Assembly (NCBI GenBank): GCA_033852175.1
Contig: JAWSUY010000010.1
Location: 62,001-126,000 of the forward strand
Length of the DNA stretch: 64,000 bases
Source of the DNA: Agarilytica sp033852175
GTDB taxonomy: Bacteria; Pseudomonadota; Gammaproteobacteria; Pseudomonadales; Cellvibrionaceae
Reading direction: 5' to 3'
This document shows positions 35,570-44,860 of this stretch, one piece after another (the first letter of the stretch is position 1; every line of letters begins with the position of its first letter). The translations under genes and the position numbers were made by a program. Below the pieces are notes generated by a model. The model made no database searches and was not told the DNA's origin. It worked only from the letters and a program-made list of their open reading frames with translations.

Positions 35570-36414
35570 TGCCCGAAGTCATCGTTGATCAATTGGTCAT
35601 ATACCCCGTTAAATCATTAGCAGGAATATCACTTACCCAAAGCCCCCTCGATGCATCAGGGCTAGCAGGTGATCGTCAGTGGGCAATCTTTAAAGCGGAC
35701 AACCATGCACTGACCCAACGCCAAAACCCTCGCATGGTATTAATCACACCTCAACTAACAGAAGAGGGGCTTAAATTAAGCGCGGAAGGGTTTGGAGAGA
35801 TATCTGTCAAAAACCCAAAACACGGCGATACCAGCATTTCGTTTACCGTCTGGAAAGACACCTGCTACGGTAACCTTGCCGAGCGTGAATCCAACCAATG
35901 GCTAGCAGAAGTCCTGCAAGAAAAGAATGTCTTACGACTCGCAAAAATAGCACCCAAACAAGCTCGAGAATTCCACGAACCCGAACGCTTTTCTGTACAA
36001 GGCCTTTATTTTTCTGACGCTGCGCCCTACCTAGTCACCAATACCGCGTCACTTAAAGCCCTGAATCAACACCTAACAGCTCAGTCGCAGCCACACATCG
36101 GCATGCGGCATTTTCGCCCGAATATCGTCATAAGCGGAACACCCGCATTCAGCGAGCAAAACCATTCAATACTATCGAGCACCGATCAAACACTGAAACT
36201 TCAGTTAATTGATCACTGCCCGCGCTGCTCAATGATTACCATCGACCCCGATCGTGGTGCATTCCTACCGAAAGCTCACCCATTCAAAGCACTAAGCAAA
36301 CTCAACTCAATGCCCGACAACCCCAAGGCTCCAGCGTTTGGGGTTAATACAACGCTTACTCAAAACACCAACAACATTAGCCTCAAAGTTGGCCAGACGC
36401 TGCTGCTCCGCTAG
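35569..36414 (+). CDS. MOSC domain protein (YcbX-like N-terminal barrel plus MOSC)
   Basis: A 281-residue protein starting at ATG 35569, where TAATG couples it to the DUF1244 gene (the frame is open back to 35491, but that part overlaps DUF1244 and is not family-like). The N-terminal MOSC_N barrel has LVIYPVKSLAGISL and GDRQWAI; the C-terminal MOSC domain has MRHFRPNIVISG and the conserved Cys in DHCPRCSMITIDP. MOSC proteins handle sulfur or bind molybdenum cofactor to reduce N-hydroxylated compounds. Lacks the ferredoxin domain of E. coli YcbX. Confidence 0.88.
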   Translation: MPEVIVDQLVIYPVKSLAGISLTQSPLDASGLAGDRQWAIFKADNHALTQRQNPRMVLITPQLTEEGLKLSAEGFGEISVKNPKHGDTSISFTVWKDTCYGNLAERESNQWLAEVLQEKNVLRLAKIAPKQAREFHEPERFSVQGLYFSDAAPYLVTNTASLKALNQHLTAQSQPHIGMRHFRPNIVISGTPAFSEQNHSILSSTDQTLKLQLIDHCPRCSMITIDPDRGAFLPKAHPFKALSKLNSMPDNPKAPAFGVNTTLTQNTNNISLKVGQTLLLR

Positions 36415-36661
36415 CCGCTTCTTGAAAACAATGTAGCTGACACGCACCATCAAAGACCCAATAAACAATATCTAACCCCCTTTGTAATGGGGGGGGGGAG
36501 GCTATGAAAGCATTTTGAATTCGAGTACCCTCGCTCCGAGGAAATGTAGGCAGGAGCGTGCTTGTAGCCCCTAATTTCAAATATTATTTATTCACATTCT
36601 GACAAATACCATATTATTAATGAGTCCTCACTCACGCGTGCATTCCCACGGACGAATGCTC

Positions 36662-36731
36662 AGATACTGGAAGTAGATACTGGAAGTAGATACTGGAAGT
36701 AGATACTGGAAGTAGATACTGGAAGTAGATA
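36662..36731. repeat. 13-bp tandem repeat, five copies plus part
   Basis: AGATACTGGAAGT repeated without change at 36662, 36675, 36688, 36701 and 36714, followed by AGATAC. Perfect identity suggests recent slippage; the copy number may vary between strains. Confidence 0.92.
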
Positions 36732-37033
36732 CAAGGCAGGAAGCCAGAGCCGAGGACCATGGGAACGAGACTGAAACCGTACCAGTTAGCTTCCCCCAAC
36801 CACTCCAGCGATCAATTATGTAAAATCAAAAAGAGCTAAATACCCGCATGTAGCTAGAGCGCCTAGGGAGGCATTTCCAAGACAGTCTAACGCCATGAAT
36901 GGCATTAGCAGAGCCTAATTTCGAACGCCCCGCTCCCTCAGGAGCAAGACCATACCTTTTAGAACCCTCTAGAACTCATTACTATTCTTTATTTAGAGTC
37001 AAACAACTAAAAAGGCCCAAAAGAGCGAATGCA

Positions 37034-37149
37034 GCTAGAGTGCTTCGGGAAGTGTTTTCAAGGCCTTCTAATGCCATGGACGGCATTAGCAGAGCCTACA
37101 AGGACGTACTCGTGGCGCGCCTTAAAAACACTTTCCGAAGCGCTCTAGC
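37034..37149. repeat. Long-hairpin, MITE-like element (116 bp)
   Basis: The 31-base arms at 37034-37064 and 37119-37149 are inverted repeats matching at 28 of 31 positions. The centre holds a second palindrome, TAATGCC-ATGGAC-GGCATTA (37069-37088). A degenerate left half with the same centre occurs at 36853-36917. No coding function and no transposase. Confidence 0.75.
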
Positions 37150-37432
37150 GGGCGACCAGAAGCCAAATAAACCGAATAAAAGCCTTCAAGACATACTGGA
37201 GTATATTAAAACCCTATAAAATTCTCAGCGATTAAACCCCGCCTAGAGATAGCCCAATTACAAAAACCACCAAAGTTATCCCAGGCATCAGAACCCCAAA
37301 TCAAGAGGAACGAAGATTTACGGCAAATTTAACGCCGCCACAATCAGAGGGATCGAGTACAATAAGCCCTTTGAAATTCAGAGAGCACAAGGTCTAAGAC
37401 CTGCCCAGCTCTAGTTGTCGCGCAGAAAAAAC

Positions 37433-40400
37433 ATGATTCCTATCTTAAAAAACATCAATACCGTTCAAACTCATTATTTAGCCTTCTTAGAAAGCCTAAA
37501 ATCGTCCTCCTTTGCTGGCGATATTTGCCCCGACTACGCTACCCGTACCGTCCTTTCGACAGATAACTCCATTTACCAAGTACTGCCCCAGGGCGTGATA
37601 TACCCCTCCAACGAAAATGACTTGGTTATATTGTCTCAGCTCGCAGACAACATCGAATACCGAGATATCGTACTTTCAGCACGCGGCGGTGGCACAGGCA
37701 CAAACGGCCAATCCCTTACCGACGGAATCGTTGTCGACATATCCAAACACATGAACACCATCCTCGAAATTAACGTTGAGGAACAATGGGTACGCGTACA
37801 AACCGGAGTCGTTAAAGACCAACTTAATGCCGCTCTCCGCCCCCATGGATTGTTTTTTGCACCCGAATTATCAACCAGTAACCGTGCAACAATCGGCGGC
37901 ATGATCAATACCGACGCCTCAGGGCAAGGCTCATGTTTATACGGCAAAACCCGTGATCATGTACTAGAACTCAAAACCGTATTACTTGACGGCTCAGTGA
38001 TTACATCCGGCGCTTTGGACGACATCGAACTAGATGCCATATGCGAACAACAAGATAAAGCCGGCCTTGTTCACCGCCTCGTCAACAATATTCAACACGA
38101 ACACCACGAGTTGATCAAAGAAGTATTTCCGCCACTCAACCGCTGCTTGACCGGCTACGATTTAGCCCATATTCGCGACGAACAAAATCGATTTAATTTA
38201 AACAGCGTTTTATGCGGCAGTGAAGGCACGCTTGGCTTTATTAGCGAAGCCAAACTTAACATACTCACGATCCCAAAATACGCCGCTATCGTACTCGTCA
38301 AATACAATGACTTCGACGCATCCCTTCGCGATGCAATGGAGTTAATGAAAGCCAAACCGACCTCAATCGAAACCATTGATTCGAAAGTGCTTAACCTGGC
38401 CATGAATGACGTGACCTGGCACCAAGTAGAAGAATTCTTTGACGGCAACGACGTTAAAGACGTAAGCGATATCAAAGGCATCAACCTTGTCGAATATACT
38501 GCCGATTGCGAGGAAGATCTCAAACGAAGCATACAAAGTCTTGCATCTCAATTGGACGAAGACCAAAGATCGACGCCAGGAAAAAGACTCGGCTACTCCC
38601 TCGCCTGGGGAAGAGAAGCCGTTAACAAAATCTGGGGAATGCGTAAACGTGCCGTCGGCCTATTAGGCAATGCAAAAGGTGAAGCTCGCCCTATTCCCTT
38701 TGTGGAAGACACTGCCGTACCGCCAGAACACCTGGCTGACTTTATTTTAGAATTTCGTGAAATCCTAGATGCCTACCACTTAAGTTACGGCATGTTTGGG
38801 CATGTGGATGCTGGCGTACTTCACGTTCGACCGGCTCTCGACATGAAAGACCCAGAACAAGAAAAGATTGCTTGGGAAATATCCGATCGTATTGCAGAAC
38901 TTACCCAGCAATACCACGGCTTACTTTGGGGTGAACACGGCAAAGGCGTTCGCTCGGAATATTCACCTCAATTTTTTGGTGAGTTATATCCTCAGCTTCA
39001 ACGAATCAAGGCGGCTTTTGACCCGCACAACCAACTGAACCCAGGAAAGATAGCCACCCCCGACAGCAGTATTGCATTAATAAATATTGATGAGTTTCCC
39101 ACTAGGGGGCAAAGCGACAGGGAAATTCCAGTTAAAATGTGGAACGCCTTCGACGATGCCGTTTATTGTAATGGTAATGGTGCCTGCCATAACTGGAACC
39201 CCAATGATGCGATGTGCCCTTCGTGGAAAGCCACCAGGGAGCGTACTCAATCGCCTAAGGGACGCGCATCGCTATTACGAGAATGGCTAAGCCAAACATC
39301 AAAACAGCTGAACGGAAAAGAGCTGATGGAAGAGAAAGGGTTTGCCAAAAAGACGCTAATTTTACCCGAAAAAATACGCAGCTGGCTTGCAACGGCCATG
39401 GGTGACTATGATTTCTCTCACCAAGTTTACGATTCAATGGCGAGCTGCCTTGCGTGTAAATCGTGTGCTGGCCAATGCCCAATCAAGGTAAATGTTCCTG
39501 AATTCCGCAGCCAATTTTTATCCCAATATCACACGCGTTATTTTAGACCACTAAAAGATTACCTAGTTGGAAGCTTAGAATTTTTATTGCCCTACTGCTC
39601 AAAATTTCCGCGACTGTATAACGCAACGATGAGCTTTTCACTTGTAAAACTAATACTGGAAAAGTGGGTAGGTTTCGTTGATGGCCCTATGCTCTCCACA
39701 CAAAATTTACGATCACTAGAGTTTGCGACACCGAAAGTACTAAACGCCCTTAGCGATGAAGATAAGTCAAAAACAGTCGTTATTGTTCAAGACGCGTTTA
39801 CATCGTATTTTGAAGCGCAGCTTATACTCGATATCGTCGAGCTGTTTAAAAAACTCGGCCTTCGTGCATTAATAGCACCCTATAAAGCCAATGGTAAGCC
39901 GCTGCATGTGTACGGGTTTTTAAAGCAATTTAGCAAAACCGCTGAAAAAAACTCCTCCCATCTTGCTAAAATCGCCGCGCACGGCCTTCCCCTTATCGGG
40001 ATAGACCCATCGATGACATTGACTTATCGTGGCGAATACAAGAAATACACCAAAGGCGAAAACACGCCCGACATTCATCTCATTCAAGACTGGCTGAAAA
40101 CGCGGATGGAAGGAATTTCACTACCGGAAACCGAGCATTCTAACTTCCGCTTAATGGCCCACTGTACAGAAACCAGTAACGCCAGCGCTTCAGTTAAAAA
40201 CTGGCAACCAGTGTTCGAAAGTTTTGGTCACTCAATGGAAATATTAAACGTGGGCTGCTGCGGTATGTCCGGGACATTTGGCCATGAGGCGCGCAATAAA
40301 GCCACCTCACAAAAACTCTACTCTATGAGCTGGCAAGAACCTATCGAAAAACATTTTGAAAGTGGCGAATTGGTGGCAACAGGATTCTCTTGTCGCAGCC

Positions 40401-40474
40401 AAGTAAAGCGTGAAGCGCAGAAACAAGTTCCGCACCCTCTTCAAGCTTTACTGAAAACGATTAAGGATGATTAA
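37433..40474 (+). CDS. ydiJ: FAD-linked oxidoreductase with Fe-S C-terminus (YdiJ / D-2-hydroxyglutarate dehydrogenase type)
   Basis: A 1013-residue protein from the ATG at 37433 (a TTG six codons earlier opens the frame). Residues ~50-280 are an FAD-binding PCMH-type domain (LSARGGGTGTNGQ, GSEGTLGFISEAKL), followed by a FAD-oxidase C-terminal domain (GHVDAGVLHVRP, WGEHGKGVRSE, NPGK). Then a ferredoxin-like segment SCLACKSCAGQCP binds a [4Fe-4S] cluster, and a CCG-type domain (GCCGMSGTFGHE) closes it. E. coli YdiJ, about the same size, oxidises D-2-hydroxyglutarate. Function here is by family. Confidence 0.88.
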   Translation: MIPILKNINTVQTHYLAFLESLKSSSFAGDICPDYATRTVLSTDNSIYQVLPQGVIYPSNENDLVILSQLADNIEYRDIVLSARGGGTGTNGQSLTDGIVVDISKHMNTILEINVEEQWVRVQTGVVKDQLNAALRPHGLFFAPELSTSNRATIGGMINTDASGQGSCLYGKTRDHVLELKTVLLDGSVITSGALDDIELDAICEQQDKAGLVHRLVNNIQHEHHELIKEVFPPLNRCLTGYDLAHIRDEQNRFNLNSVLCGSEGTLGFISEAKLNILTIPKYAAIVLVKYNDFDASLRDAMELMKAKPTSIETIDSKVLNLAMNDVTWHQVEEFFDGNDVKDVSDIKGINLVEYTADCEEDLKRSIQSLASQLDEDQRSTPGKRLGYSLAWGREAVNKIWGMRKRAVGLLGNAKGEARPIPFVEDTAVPPEHLADFILEFREILDAYHLSYGMFGHVDAGVLHVRPALDMKDPEQEKIAWEISDRIAELTQQYHGLLWGEHGKGVRSEYSPQFFGELYPQLQRIKAAFDPHNQLNPGKIATPDSSIALINIDEFPTRGQSDREIPVKMWNAFDDAVYCNGNGACHNWNPNDAMCPSWKATRERTQSPKGRASLLREWLSQTSKQLNGKELMEEKGFAKKTLILPEKIRSWLATAMGDYDFSHQVYDSMASCLACKSCAGQCPIKVNVPEFRSQFLSQYHTRYFRPLKDYLVGSLEFLLPYCSKFPRLYNATMSFSLVKLILEKWVGFVDGPMLSTQNLRSLEFATPKVLNALSDEDKSKTVVIVQDAFTSYFEAQLILDIVELFKKLGLRALIAPYKANGKPLHVYGFLKQFSKTAEKNSSHLAKIAAHGLPLIGIDPSMTLTYRGEYKKYTKGENTPDIHLIQDWLKTRMEGISLPETEHSNFRLMAHCTETSNASASVKNWQPVFESFGHSMEILNVGCCGMSGTFGHEARNKATSQKLYSMSWQEPIEKHFESGELVATGFSCRSQVKREAQKQVPHPLQALLKTIKDD

Positions 40475-40475
40475 A

Positions 40476-41024
40476 TTAGAAGCGGTAGAATAATTTCAAA
40501 TTGGAATTAAAGCCGTCGACAATAATATCGCTACCGCTTTCAAAATCATAAGAGAGATCTTGATAGTACTTAAAGTCGGCTACCAAGCCGGCTTTTTGAC
40601 TAAACAAATTGTAACGATAAGCCAAACCAAATAAATACCCATTTGCGGTTTGCCTCCATTGATACTGAGCCACTCCGGCATAGGCTTCTAAGCTCGAGTT
40701 CTCGCCAATATTACGAAGATAGTTCAACGGACGAAACCCAACAAGACGCCCGCTGCCCGGTAAATTATCTTCTCGGGATATTGGCAAGCTATATTCAATA
40801 ACCGCACCCCATGCCGTCTTACTAGACGAATGACGATAAGCCGCTATCGCAAAACTCACAACTGAAGAGTCATCTTCTATCTGTCCTGTACCGCGCTTCT
40901 GATCGATATCCAATGCTAACTGACCCGCACCAACTGAAACCTCATAGAATGTTTCCGCCAATGAAGAAAGACTAAATACTGACAGTACGACAACGACGAG
41001 TATTTTATTAAAAAAAGTATCCAT
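40476..41024 (-). CDS. Outer-membrane beta-barrel hypothetical protein
   Basis: A 182-residue protein with a signal peptide (cleavage near SLAETF) and an alternating polar/hydrophobic pattern ending in FYRF, an aromatic C-terminal residue as in small outer-membrane barrels. No named family. It starts three bases after the stop of the Wzi gene, so the two are co-translated and probably act together at the outer membrane. Confidence 0.68.
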   Translation of the reverse strand: MDTFFNKILVVVVLSVFSLSSLAETFYEVSVGAGQLALDIDQKRGTGQIEDDSSVVSFAIAAYRHSSSKTAWGAVIEYSLPISREDNLPGSGRLVGFRPLNYLRNIGENSSLEAYAGVAQYQWRQTANGYLFGLAYRYNLFSQKAGLVADFKYYQDLSYDFESGSDIIVDGFNSNLKLFYRF

Positions 41025-41027
41025 GAG

Positions 41028-42515
41028 TTAACGCTCCACCGTAAAGCTGACTTGACTAAAACTTTCACCCAGACTGTCTTCACCGACATAGACACCAAAG
41101 GTCACAATACGGGTTCGCCAAGGTATGACATAGTCCAACTGTAGTTCCCAAGCATCTTTGAAAACAATTGAACCTGCGTCTTCGTGCTCGGACATTCGCA
41201 CAACCGCAGAAATAATATGGTCATTGTTTTGCTGCCATTGAGTCTTTATGAAATGGCTTGTACCTGCGACTGCAGTACCACTTTCTCTCTGGACCTGCAT
41301 TGCCCAATGCCCCACAACGAAGCCATCGTTAACGTATCCTTCGTCGTACACATTATTGGTATACCAAGCATTTTGCCAATCTGAATATTCGTAAGTAAAG
41401 CTAATATCATCAGACAAGAAATAAGGAAAATATAAACCCGTCGTCAAAGCCGTATTGCCCAACTGATAACTTTTATTATTAGAGGTATCTTCGCCGGCTA
41501 GCTCTAATGCAAATGTAAAAGGTAATTGGCCATCGAAATTTATTTTACTGCTTAATGATGCAATCTGATTCCCCGACTCCTTGTCAACGGCTGCATCATT
41601 GTCCGCGCCACGAGGATTTACAAACGCTCGGGCAAGCGTACCAATTCCGACCGGTCGCTCACCGCCTCCAAACTGGAATACTCTGGACGCACCGATAGTC
41701 CACCAATCTGTCGGTTGCATACTAAGATGAAACCCGGCTAAAAGCGGCTTATCTTTATCGCTGTACTCACCAGCTTTAAACTGAACAGGCTGCCGAGACA
41801 TTTGAGCCACAAACCCTTGATAGTTCCAACGAACGCCGAAAAACTCTATAGGCAAATTATTACTCAATGATATAGAAGGCATCGTCTGCCCATTTGCACT
41901 CAATAACTGAGCCGAGCCCTGAAAAGGAGACAACCAAATATCTTTATAACCAATATCTAGCTGCGCCCAATCAACCCCCATAGAAAGCATTGAGCCGCTA
42001 GCCTGGTAAACCTCCTCTAACGCATCATCTTCATAGTGGGTAAAGTTTCCTCCCACATATAAAGCAAACCAATCGGCTAATTGCCATTGCCCCCTAAAAT
42101 TAGCGCTCAAATTGGAATCCGAATAAGTACCGCGAGCGTTAGGCATCGCATGGTGCTCGTCTGATACACGCGCAGAAAAAGAGACCTGAGTTAAACCGAA
42201 CTTCTGCTCGTAAGGCTTCAGTGAGGCGTTTAATCGGCTATACAAAGTCGGATGACTTCTACGAACCTTGCTCATGTAATGATAGATGGTCGCTAAACTG
42301 TATGGCTTAGTCAGGTTTGGAATTCCCGCAACGGAAGCTAGACGCTCCACCTCGTTTTCCAATACCGGTGAAATTTTCATCGGTAAGTAGGGCGACACTC
42401 CGCCAGCATTAGCAACAGAGACAAAAAAAGGGCTTAAACTCAAAACTATGTACAGCGAGAGCCGAGAAAGAGAAAGAGACAATTTAGATTTAATCCTTTG
42501 AAATTTTATCGCCAC
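41028..42515 (-). CDS. Capsule assembly Wzi family outer-membrane protein
   Basis: A 495-residue exported protein with a signal peptide ending near VANAGG and about 400 residues of barrel-like strands. The N-terminal AGIPNLTKPYSLATIYHYM and the central GVDWAQLDIGYKDIWLSPFQGSA segments fit the Wzi family, whose E. coli K30 member anchors capsule at the cell surface. Start is GTG at 42515 with a poor ribosome site; no better start retains the signal. Faces a glycosyltransferase gene across 206 bases. No wza/wzc export genes are here. Confidence 0.82.
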   Translation of the reverse strand: MAIKFQRIKSKLSLSLSRLSLYIVLSLSPFFVSVANAGGVSPYLPMKISPVLENEVERLASVAGIPNLTKPYSLATIYHYMSKVRRSHPTLYSRLNASLKPYEQKFGLTQVSFSARVSDEHHAMPNARGTYSDSNLSANFRGQWQLADWFALYVGGNFTHYEDDALEEVYQASGSMLSMGVDWAQLDIGYKDIWLSPFQGSAQLLSANGQTMPSISLSNNLPIEFFGVRWNYQGFVAQMSRQPVQFKAGEYSDKDKPLLAGFHLSMQPTDWWTIGASRVFQFGGGERPVGIGTLARAFVNPRGADNDAAVDKESGNQIASLSSKINFDGQLPFTFALELAGEDTSNNKSYQLGNTALTTGLYFPYFLSDDISFTYEYSDWQNAWYTNNVYDEGYVNDGFVVGHWAMQVQRESGTAVAGTSHFIKTQWQQNNDHIISAVVRMSEHEDAGSIVFKDAWELQLDYVIPWRTRIVTFGVYVGEDSLGESFSQVSFTVER

Positions 42516-42721
42516 ATTATACGGGATTTACACATATCATACAGTCATGGACCTTCCAACATGTTGTAATGCTTTGCCATTTGCTACACTCCCCAAGTTT
42601 CGAGTTTACCCACTTTCGGCTAGTGGTTCAGCGATGTAGCACATAACCGCTATAGCCCAACTATTTTCAGGCGCTATACGCGTACAAAAAACACTCAAAA
42701 CATCCGAGCGCGACAATACAG

Positions 42722-44842
42722 ATGAACAAAGATATACAACGAATCGCGATTATAATCGATACGCTCAACAGCGGAGGAGCAGAAAAAGTCTGCCTGATCC
42801 TCACTAAAGCGCTCAAAACTTGCGGTATTGATACCCATCTCATCGTACTGAAACGTAAATGCTCATACGAGCTGACTGATGACAGCACGGTTCATTTTAT
42901 CCACGACGACGCAAAAACGAAGCTTTACCAAAGAAGTGTTCAGCTTAATACCGCAAAAAAGCTCAATAGCCTCATACAAAAACTTGGTGGATTTGACGCC
43001 TATTTTTCAAATTTAGATGAATGCCATGCGATTGTAGCGAAAACTTCTCTACCCAACTGTTTTTATGTTGTGCACAACTCCATTGAAAATAGCCTAGCAG
43101 CGCAACGCCGATTCGGACCTAGAAAATACAATCGCAAACTAGAAGCCATACAAAGCCTCAACGGTAAGCGCCTTATTAGCGTATCCAAAGGAATCAAACA
43201 GGAAATCGAGCAAGGCACTCTTATTCAGCCTGAATCCATTACTTGCATATATAACCCTATCGATATCGATGCAATACAAACTCAAGCAAAAGAACCTACA
43301 GAAAACCTACCCAGCCGTCCCTACATTATTTATGCCGGCCGGGTTGCAGCTCAAAAAAGACTCGACGTACTTATCCAGGCATTTCAAACTATAAAAGCCG
43401 ATGTTGACCTGTTAATACTGAGTAACAATGCAAAAAAGCTCAAAAAAATCATATCCAAATACAACACAGCAAATAAAACCATTATTTGTCACGACTTTAA
43501 ACAGAACCCTTACCCCTGGATTAAAAATGCTCAAGCCTTAGTTCTGAGCTCAGATTTTGAAGGACTTGGCATGGTGCTTATCGAAGCGCTGAGCTGCCAG
43601 ACACCCGTCGTTAGCACCGACTGTCCTCATGGCCCCAGCGAAATTCTATCCAATGAACTATCCCAGTTTCTAACGCCAGTAGGTGAGCCAAAAGCACTAG
43701 GCAAAGCAATAGATGCAGCGATAAACACTACAATAGAACACCCACCTATTTTGGATAAAGTTTCGCTCAACAAAGTTGCAGCAGAATATATAGAAGCGGC
43801 AAAGCAAGCGAACACACACAAACCGCTCAACATCACATTTTACCTCCCCAATTGCGACGACATAGAAAAACTCGATACGCTAGACCCCTATCTCTCTTGG
43901 AAAGAAATGCCCCGCGGCGAAGGGTTTTGGATTTTGCAAACTTACTGCCTTTTAAAACATTTCGGCTTCAAGGTAACCATCAGCAAAACCCTGCCCGACA
44001 ACGGTGTACTGGTTTATCACCGCAGAAATAAACGTGCTCTTTTCAACGAAGATACAAAAAAAATAAATAAACTTATTTTGGTAGGCTGTCGAGGGGACCT
44101 TCACGACACGATTGTGCCAGATTTTGAATTACTGCAAAACGCTTACTTCGCTGATTACGAACGACGCTTTCCTATGCCTCACTGGCCAATGCCACATATC
44201 GTTCCACGCGACCCGACACGGGGAGACAGCATAAAACGCATTGCGTTTAAGGGGTTCTCTCCCCAACTCCACCCCGATTTCCGCTCTCAAGAATGGCAAG
44301 ATTTTTTGAGCTCCCATGGTATCGAATGGGTTCAAAACGATGTTAAATTCAGCCATTCAGGAGAAAGCCAATTTGATGATTCTGTATGGGCGAACTACCT
44401 CGATATTGATCTGGTTATTGCAGTACGACCCGAACGTAATGAGCAACACACCAACAAACCCGCTCTCAAGCTTTACAACGCATGGCACGCTGGCGTACCG
44501 GTGATTCTAGGGCACGAATATGCTTACCAAGAAATAGGCATTAACGGTGAAGACTATATTGAAGTGAACAATATTGAAGAAGCCAAAAAAGCCATTCTAC
44601 ATCTTATAGAAAACCCAGACGCCTACCGATCCATGATCGAGAAAGGCAAACAAAAAGCACACCAATACACACACGAAGCAGTTTTCCATGCTTGGAAATA
44701 TTTTTTCGAATCAGTTCTTCCCGAAAAGATAGAGAAAAGAAAGCGGCAATGGGGCTATAAAATCAGCCGGAAATTTTCACTCAGAACGAGATACATTGTA
44801 CTGTCAAGCTGGAAATGGCTTACTCTACAAAGAGTTCGATAA
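42722..44842 (+). CDS. Two-domain glycosyltransferase (GT4 N-terminus, second GT-B-like C-terminus)
   Basis: A 706-residue protein. Residues 1 to ~360 are a GT4-type enzyme: IDTLNSGGAEKVCL, YAGRVAAQKRLDVLIQAF, and SSDFEGLGMVLIEALSCQTPVVSTD with the EX7E-like motif. Residues ~370-690 start afresh (ITFYLPNCDDIEKL) and end in a nucleotide-sugar-binding-like half (KPALKLYNAWHAGVPVILG, NNIEEAKKAILHLIENPDAY), which suggests a second, divergent GT-B domain. It would be soluble or peripheral, with a basic tail (EKRKRQW). Two successive sugar transfers to a surface glycan is a reasonable inference. Confidence 0.8.
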   Translation: MNKDIQRIAIIIDTLNSGGAEKVCLILTKALKTCGIDTHLIVLKRKCSYELTDDSTVHFIHDDAKTKLYQRSVQLNTAKKLNSLIQKLGGFDAYFSNLDECHAIVAKTSLPNCFYVVHNSIENSLAAQRRFGPRKYNRKLEAIQSLNGKRLISVSKGIKQEIEQGTLIQPESITCIYNPIDIDAIQTQAKEPTENLPSRPYIIYAGRVAAQKRLDVLIQAFQTIKADVDLLILSNNAKKLKKIISKYNTANKTIICHDFKQNPYPWIKNAQALVLSSDFEGLGMVLIEALSCQTPVVSTDCPHGPSEILSNELSQFLTPVGEPKALGKAIDAAINTTIEHPPILDKVSLNKVAAEYIEAAKQANTHKPLNITFYLPNCDDIEKLDTLDPYLSWKEMPRGEGFWILQTYCLLKHFGFKVTISKTLPDNGVLVYHRRNKRALFNEDTKKINKLILVGCRGDLHDTIVPDFELLQNAYFADYERRFPMPHWPMPHIVPRDPTRGDSIKRIAFKGFSPQLHPDFRSQEWQDFLSSHGIEWVQNDVKFSHSGESQFDDSVWANYLDIDLVIAVRPERNEQHTNKPALKLYNAWHAGVPVILGHEYAYQEIGINGEDYIEVNNIEEAKKAILHLIENPDAYRSMIEKGKQKAHQYTHEAVFHAWKYFFESVLPEKIEKRKRQWGYKISRKFSLRTRYIVLSSWKWLTLQRVR

Positions 44843-44860
44843 GATCAGTCAATATGAAAA

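Larger units (their letters stand above)
36415..37432. repeat. Repeat-rich intergenic region between MOSC gene and ydiJ-like gene
   Basis: About one kilobase without a credible gene. It contains a G10 run (36489-36498) preceded by C5, a 13-bp tandem repeat (36662-36731), one degenerate and one intact copy of a long-hairpin element (36853-36917 and 37034-37149), and the promoter of the next gene. A 106-codon frame at 36899-37219 is made largely from the repeat copies and is rejected as a gene. Confidence 0.75.

Noticed and set aside
36662..36731. CRISPR array
   Set aside because: The repeat units are head to tail without spacers and no cas genes are present.
36899..37219. 106-codon open frame
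   Set aside because: It is composed mostly of the two copies of the long-hairpin repeat; the product has no domain features.
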